From positions 417,135 to 481,134 of the forward strand of contig CANTAL010000208.1 of NCBI GenBank assembly GCA_947650365.1: a stretch of DNA of 64,000 nucleotides. The letters are read 5' to 3'. The notes beneath the pieces were generated by a model, which did not search any database, was not told where the DNA came from, and saw nothing but the letters and a program-made list of their open reading frames with translations. Shown here piece after piece: positions 59,275-64,000 of this stretch; position 1 is the first letter of the stretch, and every line of letters starts with the position of its first letter. Source of the stretch: Chamaelirium japonicum (taxonomy: Eukaryota > Streptophyta > Magnoliopsida > Liliales > Melanthiaceae). Position numbers and translations under genes: made by a program.

Positions 59275-60265
59275 GATCAACAAGCCCAAGGGCCTGCCCT
59301 TGGCATTCAAAGACAAAGTCCGAGGCAGGTTTCACCGCCTCGGCACCTGACGAAGCCCGAGACGTCGGCACCATCTCAGCCCGAGGCGACCCTCGCCTCG
59401 GCATTCGTAGACAAGGTTCGAGTCAGGCTTTGTCGCCTCGGCACCTGACAAAGCCTGAGACGTGGACACCGTCTCGGCCCAACGCGACCTCTGCTTCGAC
59501 ATTCAGAATCAAAGTCTGAGGCAGACTTCGCTGCCTCGGCGCCTGACGAAGCCCAAAACGTCGGCACCGTCTCGGCCCGAGGCAACCTTCGCCTCAGCAT
59601 TCGAAGACAAAGTCTAAGGTAGTCTTTGCTGCCTTGGCACCTGATGAAGCCCGGAATGTCGGTACCGTTTCAGTCCGAGGCGACCACCGCCTTGGCATTT
59701 GGAAACAAAGTCTGAGGTAGGCTTCGCTGCCTCGGCACCTGACAAAGCCCGAGACGTCGACACGATCTCGACCTGAGGCAACCTCCACCTCGGCATTCGA
59801 AGATAAAGTCCGAGGCATGCTTCGCCATCTTGGCACCTGACGAAGCCCGGGATGCATGCATGTTAACACCGTCTCGGTCGGAGGTGACCTTCGCCTTGGC
59901 ATTCGAAGACAAACTTCGATGTAGGCTTCGTCGCCTCGGCACCTAACAAAGCCTGAGAGTCGACACCGTCTTGGCCTAAGGCAACCTAGCTTTGCCTCGG
60001 CATTCGAAGACAAAGTTCGATTCAGGTTTCGCTGCCTCAGCACCTGACGAAGCTCGAGATGTTGACACCATCTCAGCCCGAGGTGCTCGCCGCCTCGGCA
60101 TTCAAAGACAAAGTTCGAGGCAGGCTTCACCGCCTCGGCACCTGACAAAGCCCGAGACATTGACACCATCTCGGCCCGAGGCGACCTTCTCATCGGCATT
60201 CGAAGACAAAGTCCGATGCAGGCTTCGCCTCCTCGGCGCCCGACAAAGTTCGCGACAACAGGTGC
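59275..60265 (+). repeat. Tandem array 2: ~98-bp unit, about 10 copies
   Basis: GGCATTCGAAGACAAAGT starts units near 59302, 59400, 59497, 59597, 59694, 59792, 59898, 59999, 60097 and 60194. Each goes on with GAGGCAGGCTTCGCYGCCTC, GGCACCTGACGAAGCCCGAG and CACCGTCTCGGCCCGAGG. Open frames through it, mostly minus strand, are repeat-driven. Confidence 0.93.
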
Positions 60266-60299
60266 TACGGCCAATGCTAGACAACGTGTCAGCAGGCAC

Positions 60300-60640
60300 G
60301 ATGCCCGTCGTCTGACAACGCATCAACGTACGCACCCCCAATCGGCCCTTGGCAGGGGGTCGGCAGGCGTGACGGCCGATGCCCCACAATGCGTCGGCGA
60401 ACGCATCCCTAGACGACCCTTGGAAGGGGGTCGACGGGTGTGACGGCCGACGCAGTGACGGGAGCGATGACTAACGCCGGACAACGCATCGACAGGCGCG
60501 ACGCCCATCGTTGGACACACCCCCGGCAGGCTCTTGGCAGGGGGTCGGCGGGCGCGATGGCCGATGTCGGACAATGAGTCAGCAGACGTGACGTTCGTCG
60601 CTAGACAATGCATCGGCAAACTTGCTGGTCGTGAGCGGCT
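60300..60640 (+). repeat. Tandem array 3: degenerate ACGGCCGACGC-type units
   Basis: Repeated CGGCAGGCGTGACGGCCGAY, ACAACGCATCRRC and CCTTGGCAGGGGGTCGGC words with irregular spacing. Confidence 0.7.
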
Positions 60641-60839
60641 CACAAATCAACTCGATGAGAACTTGTTCGAGTTCGTTCGGTTACTAGCCAAGACAGCTCA
60701 AACAGGCCAAGGACTGGGTTTGACTCACTCACAGAAAGGAGGGGGCGCGACCACCACCTCCATCTCCATCACCATCCATTTCCACTATCATCACTTCCAC
60801 CATCTAGCTCCATAACCACCCATCCCCCCCCCCTCCTTC

Positions 60840-61160
60840 AAACTGACCAAGCCTTTGTGCACTTGCACCAAAATCAACCCCCCCTTGTGCACTTGCATAA
60901 AAACATAGCCCCCCCTTTTGCACTTGCACAAAAACCGACCCCCCCTTGTGCACTTGCACAAAAACCGAGCCCCCCTCCCCCTCTTGTGCACTTGCACAAA
61001 ACCATCCCCCCTTGTGCACTTGCACAAAAATCGACCCCCCCCCCCTGTGCACTTGCACAAAAACCGACCCCCCCCCCCCCCCCCCCCCCCCTTTGTGCAA
61101 TTGCACAAAAACCTCCCCCCCCCCCCCACCCCCCTCCTCTTTGTGCACTTGCGGGTTTGC
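60840..61160 (+). repeat. Tandem array 4: ~28-bp unit TTGTGCACTTGCACAAAAAC
   Basis: About ten units separated by C runs of variable length (up to about 22 C). Core TGTGCACTTGCACA is an imperfect palindrome. The proline-rich and glycine-rich frames across it are not genes. Confidence 0.92.
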
Positions 61161-61319
61161 GGGTCCCAAACCCTGCCCATGCCCGAACCCCCACCGCCCG
61201 ACCCACCCACCGTGCTAGCCCCCCGCCTGACCCCCAGTTGGCCCGCGCCCAACCCATCCCCCGGGTGCCCTTGGGTCTACCCCGGGCGCCAATTACCCCC
61301 CTGGTACTCGGCCACCCTG

Positions 61320-61880
61320 CCTCTCGACCCCTTCAGTTTTTTTGCAAAAAACCCCCGCCCCTGGCTGTTTTGCCCAGAAACAGCCTCCTGCATGTTTTTT
61401 TGCCAAAAACCCCAGCTCAGGGTATTTTGCACAAAACCCCCTATTGTCGAAAAATTTTACCCAACACCCCATGCAGATTTTTCGGCCAAAACTACCATAT
61501 TTTGTACAAAACCCCCAAACCCTAGAATATTTTGCCCAAAAACCCCAGCTCAGGGTATTTTGCACAAAACCCCCTGTAACCAAAATTTTTTTCCCAACAC
61601 CCCCCGATAGTTTTTTCTGCTAAAACTCCCAGCTCAGGATATTTTACACAAAACCCCCACCCCAAGATCTTTTCGCCCAAAAACCTTAGGTCAAGCTATT
61701 TTGCATAAAACCCCCTGCAGCCAAAATCTTTTGCCCCAACACCCCTTGCAATTTTTTTGGCCAAAATCCCCATATCAGGATATTTTGCACAAAACCCCCA
61801 CCCCCAGGGTCTTTTTCCCAAAACCCCCATTATTTTTTTTTCCCAAAACCCCAGCCCTCTAATATTTCTTTGACTTGAAA
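61320..61880 (+). repeat. Tandem array 5: TTTTGCACAAAACCCCC-type units
   Basis: Eight or more units with AGCTCAGGGTATTTTGCACA, AAACCCCC and CCAAAATTTTTTGCCCAACA, with unequal unit length. The core TTTTGCACAAAA echoes array 4. Confidence 0.85.
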
Positions 61881-61949
61881 CACCCTACACCAACTACTCG
61901 CGACTATTTTGCGATCCTAATCAACCAGGTTACCACCTACCTAACTGGG

Positions 61950-62260
61950 AGGGGGTAACACGCACCCAGTCGGCCCCCGACAGGGGGTCGGCAGACAGAT
62001 GATGGTTGGTCCCGTGCAACGGGTCGGCAGACGCACACCCGACAGACCCCTGACAGGGGGTTGACGGGCGCAACAGTTGGCCCCCGACAAGGGGTTGACA
62101 GACAGACAACGGTCGATCCGGCGCAACGGGTTGGCAGACGCACACCCGGCTAGCCCCTAGCAGGGGGTCGGCGGGCCCAACAATCGGCCCCATACGGGGG
62201 GTCGGCAGACAGACGATAGTTGACCCCAGACAGGAAGTCAGCAGACGAGTGACAAGTTTT
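61950..62260 (+). repeat. Tandem array 6: GGGGGTCGGCAGACAGACGA-type units
   Basis: Repeated GGCCCC-GACAGGGGGTCGGC, AGACAGACGATGGT and GCAACGGGTCGGCAGACGCA words. It resembles array 3 in wording. Confidence 0.8.
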
Positions 62261-62322
62261 TTGCACCAGGAAGTCTCAGACAACTAGGTTAATTAGCACC
62301 TACCTAGTTGGGAGGGGGAAAC

Positions 62323-63164
62323 TATGGGTGCAAAATCTGGCCGGCTAACGCCCTATAGCGGGACCCGCAGCCGTGCCTGGGACCCACAAATACGATGGTG
62401 AGACCTGCAGCCCTGGCTGGGGCCCAGAAATACGACGGTGAGACCCGTAGCCCCGCTTGGAGCCCACAAATATGACGATGAGACCTGTAGCCCTGCCTAG
62501 GCCCATAAATATGACGGTGGGACCCGCAGCCCTGCCTGGGGCTTATAAACACAACGGTGAGACCCGCATCCCCGCTTGTGGCCCACAAGCAGGACGGTGG
62601 GATCCGCAGCCCCGCCTGGGGTCCACGAGTATAACGGTGGGACCCGCAACCCTGTCTGGGCCCACTTGCACTATCTAGGGTCTAATAAATCCCCCTGAAT
62701 ATTTATCAAACCCAGGATATTTATGAAAATATTCATAGAATATTTCCTAGATAAACCAATCCTCTATAAATAGCAGACCCGGTAAATGATTCAAGGATTC
62801 CAAGATCCAAATCATAATCCCACTTTCTGTTTTTCAGAGCTCTTCGAGTCTTCTGGTTTTCAGATTTCCTCTCCACCCTCTGTCATCATGTAAGAAGTAC
62901 TCATCGGTCGATCGAGAGTAGCTTTATTTCATTCAGAGATAGTGGATTCAAAGGTTGCGCCTTACTGCACTGAGACGTATGCTTCGATCGAACTCCGTCA
63001 TCACTCCCTGCGTCAACTCTCTCTCTACTCTATAATGCTTGTGTGATAGCCTAGCAAGTTACAGTTCAGCGCTTCGAAGCGCGCTACATCTCGAAGGATA
63101 AGACCTTCAATCAACTATTGGTGGAGGGTACGTGCACGTACGACGACCGAAATCCTCCCCCACC
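62323..63164 (+). repeat. 3' LTR of the outer gag-only element
   Basis: Starts TATGGGTGCAAAATCTGGC (TG to TA change) after the purine tract GGGAGGGGGAAAC (62310-62322) and ends CCTCCCCCACC, where the final A has become C. It carries the same repeat block and TATAAATA box as the 5' LTR. TSD ACCGC follows. Confidence 0.85.
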
Positions 63165-63391
63165 ACCGCCGGTGGCGGTGCGTGGGTTGATGCCGTGGGC
63201 TGGGTTGCCAGATGGTGCGGGCATAGTTAGAGGGGTCTCTGTTAGTTGCATGGTGGTACGACATATGAGAGAAGGTCTCGGGGCATACCTTGCGAGGTGG
63301 GTTGTCGCTGCGAGGTTGCTTGTCGTTCCGTTTGTCGCCGCGATGCTCATCACGCCCCCTCTCTCGTGCGATCGGCCGAAGTGCTCAGAGT
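63165..63391 (-). other. Copia 5' leader, part 2
   Basis: The leader portion next to the primer site, contiguous with 43930-44732 once the insert and one ACCGC are removed. The open frame on the minus strand (63353-63111) crosses the insertion boundary and is not a gene. Confidence 0.6.
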
Positions 63392-63407
63392 CCTCGTGCC
63401 GATAACG
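63392..63407 (-). other. Copia primer-binding site
   Basis: On the minus strand, ACGTTATCGGCACGAG follows the LTR end CTCGTAACA. Sites of the form CGTTATCAGCACGAG are typical of one group of plant Copia elements. Confidence 0.65.
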
Positions 63408-63486
63408 TGTTACGAGAGGGAGAAGTAATGCACGGTCTCACGGGATGATGGCTACTCACTCACGAAAACGTGAGAGACTCTTGTTT

Positions 63487-63487
63487 A

Positions 63488-63552
<65 letters not shown>
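63487..63552. repeat. (AT)n microsatellite, about 33 units
   Basis: Adjoins the left end of foldback copy 2. A second AT run (about 63953-63980) adjoins its right end. Confidence 0.95.
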
Positions 63553-63556
<4 letters not shown>

Positions 63557-63960
63557 GGATGCTTGGTTGAGCTGTGAGCTGCGGTTTTAGAAAGTGAGCT
63601 GCGGGTATTTTGACCCCTCTAAAAGTTTTGGAATTTGATGAAATTTGGTGAGGGTGTTGTCTAGGGTTAGATGATCATCCTCACCAATTTTCATCAAATT
63701 CCAAAACTTCTAGGGGGGTCAAATGGTTGAAGCAAAATCTGCAGATTTTAACGGTGACTGCGGACGGCAGATTTTGCTTCGACCATTTGACCCCCTTAGA
63801 AGTTTTGGAATTTGATGAAAATTGGTGAGGATGATCATCTAACCCTAGACAACACCCTCACCAAATTTCATCAAATTCCAAAACTTTTAGAGGGGTCAAA
63901 ATACCCGCAGCTCACTTTCTAAAACCGCAGCTCACAGCTCAACCAAGCATCCCTCTATAT
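63551..63960. mobile_element. TA-flanked double-hairpin foldback element, copy 2
   Basis: A 410-bp element starting ATAGAGGGATGCTTGGTTGA with the inverse AACCAAGCATCCCTCTAT at the right end. Arms pair over nearly their whole length around a loop near 63744-63762. Each arm also holds its own inverted repeat (AAAGTTTTGGAATTTGATGA and its inverse). It matches copy 1 (35841-36250) from end to end but has better preserved termini. It lies in the Copia LTR, so it is younger than that LTR. Confidence 0.92.
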
Positions 63961-64000
63961 ATATATATATATATATATATAATAACACGCGATCTAGTGT

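Larger units (their letters stand above)
44733..63164 (+). mobile_element. Gypsy-like gag-only LTR element inserted in the Copia, TSD ACCGC
   Basis: ACCGC flanks both ends (44728-44732 and 63165-63169). LTRs are 44733-45511 and 62323-63164. Internal sequence, excluding the 46,648-58,073 nested insert, is about 5.4 kb. It has a Tat-like primer-site remnant, one gag frame split by the insert, then six tandem-repeat arrays and a purine tract before the 3' LTR. No protease, RT, RNase H or integrase was found on either strand, so the element is non-autonomous. Joining its flanks restores a continuous Copia leader. Confidence 0.85.
63408..64000 (-). mobile_element. Copia 5' LTR, partial, extending beyond the window
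   Basis: On the minus strand it ends ...CTCCCTCTCGTAACA at 63408. It includes ACGTTTTCGTGAGTGAG and is invaded by a TA run and the foldback element copy 2. Its other end is right of the window. Confidence 0.6.

Noticed and set aside
59275..60265. CRISPR-like array
   Set aside because: The whole 98-bp unit is repeated without unique spacers, and the DNA is plant nuclear.
60791..61610. Proline-rich plus-strand and glycine-rich minus-strand frames of 90-230 codons
   Set aside because: They run through the 28-bp and TTTTGCACAAAA tandem arrays of a retroelement's 3' region; composition alone explains them.
63111..63353. 80-codon minus-strand frame as a Copia gag start
   Set aside because: The real gag start is at 43929 (MSNLTKLKF); this frame is leader sequence and crosses the insertion edge at 63165.

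Overview
This is nuclear DNA of a flowering plant. Both host genes are split by GT-AG introns and encode plant-type proteins. The rest is plant transposable elements of several classes (Copia and Gypsy LTR retrotransposons, a Cassandra-type TRIM carrying 5S rRNA sequence, a LINE tail, hAT-like and foldback elements) plus long GA, TA and poly-C microsatellites. The species cannot be named from the sequence. There is no operon-like or prokaryotic organisation. Layout: (1) 1-7,400 holds the 3' five exons of a chloroplast 2-Cys peroxiredoxin gene (BAS1 type, + strand). Its first exon is not found and probably lies left of the window. (2) 7,400-21,100 is intergenic and TE-rich. It holds a LINE tail with target-site duplication (TSD), a minus-strand Copia-like element split by a solo LTR, and a joint insertion made of a Cassandra TRIM and a Gypsy chromovirus remnant. 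Nested TIR elements sit directly upstream of the next gene. (3) 21,237-29,222 is a complete four-exon gene for an NSRP1/CCDC55-type nuclear speckle splicing regulator (307 aa), whose last intron is 5.6 kb. (4) 29,300-40,300 has no recognised host gene. It holds hAT-like and foldback MITEs, GA arrays and a palindrome-rich repeat. (5) 40,800-64,000 is a three-level nest. A decayed minus-strand Copia element is split by a Gypsy-like element that has a gag but no recognised pol (44,733-63,164, TSD ACCGC). That element's gag is split in frame by a second gag-only element (46,648-58,068, TSD ACAAC).  How the parts relate: the two host genes are unrelated in function (plastid peroxide detoxification; nuclear pre-mRNA splicing). 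Most of the window is TE history, and exact TSDs let insertion order be read in five places. The least ordinary signals are the Cassandra/Gypsy joint insertion with one shared TSD, the run of six different tandem arrays in the 3' part of the outer gag-only element, and a TA-flanked foldback family whose arms can each fold on themselves. All coordinates and TSDs were read by eye; no database search was possible.
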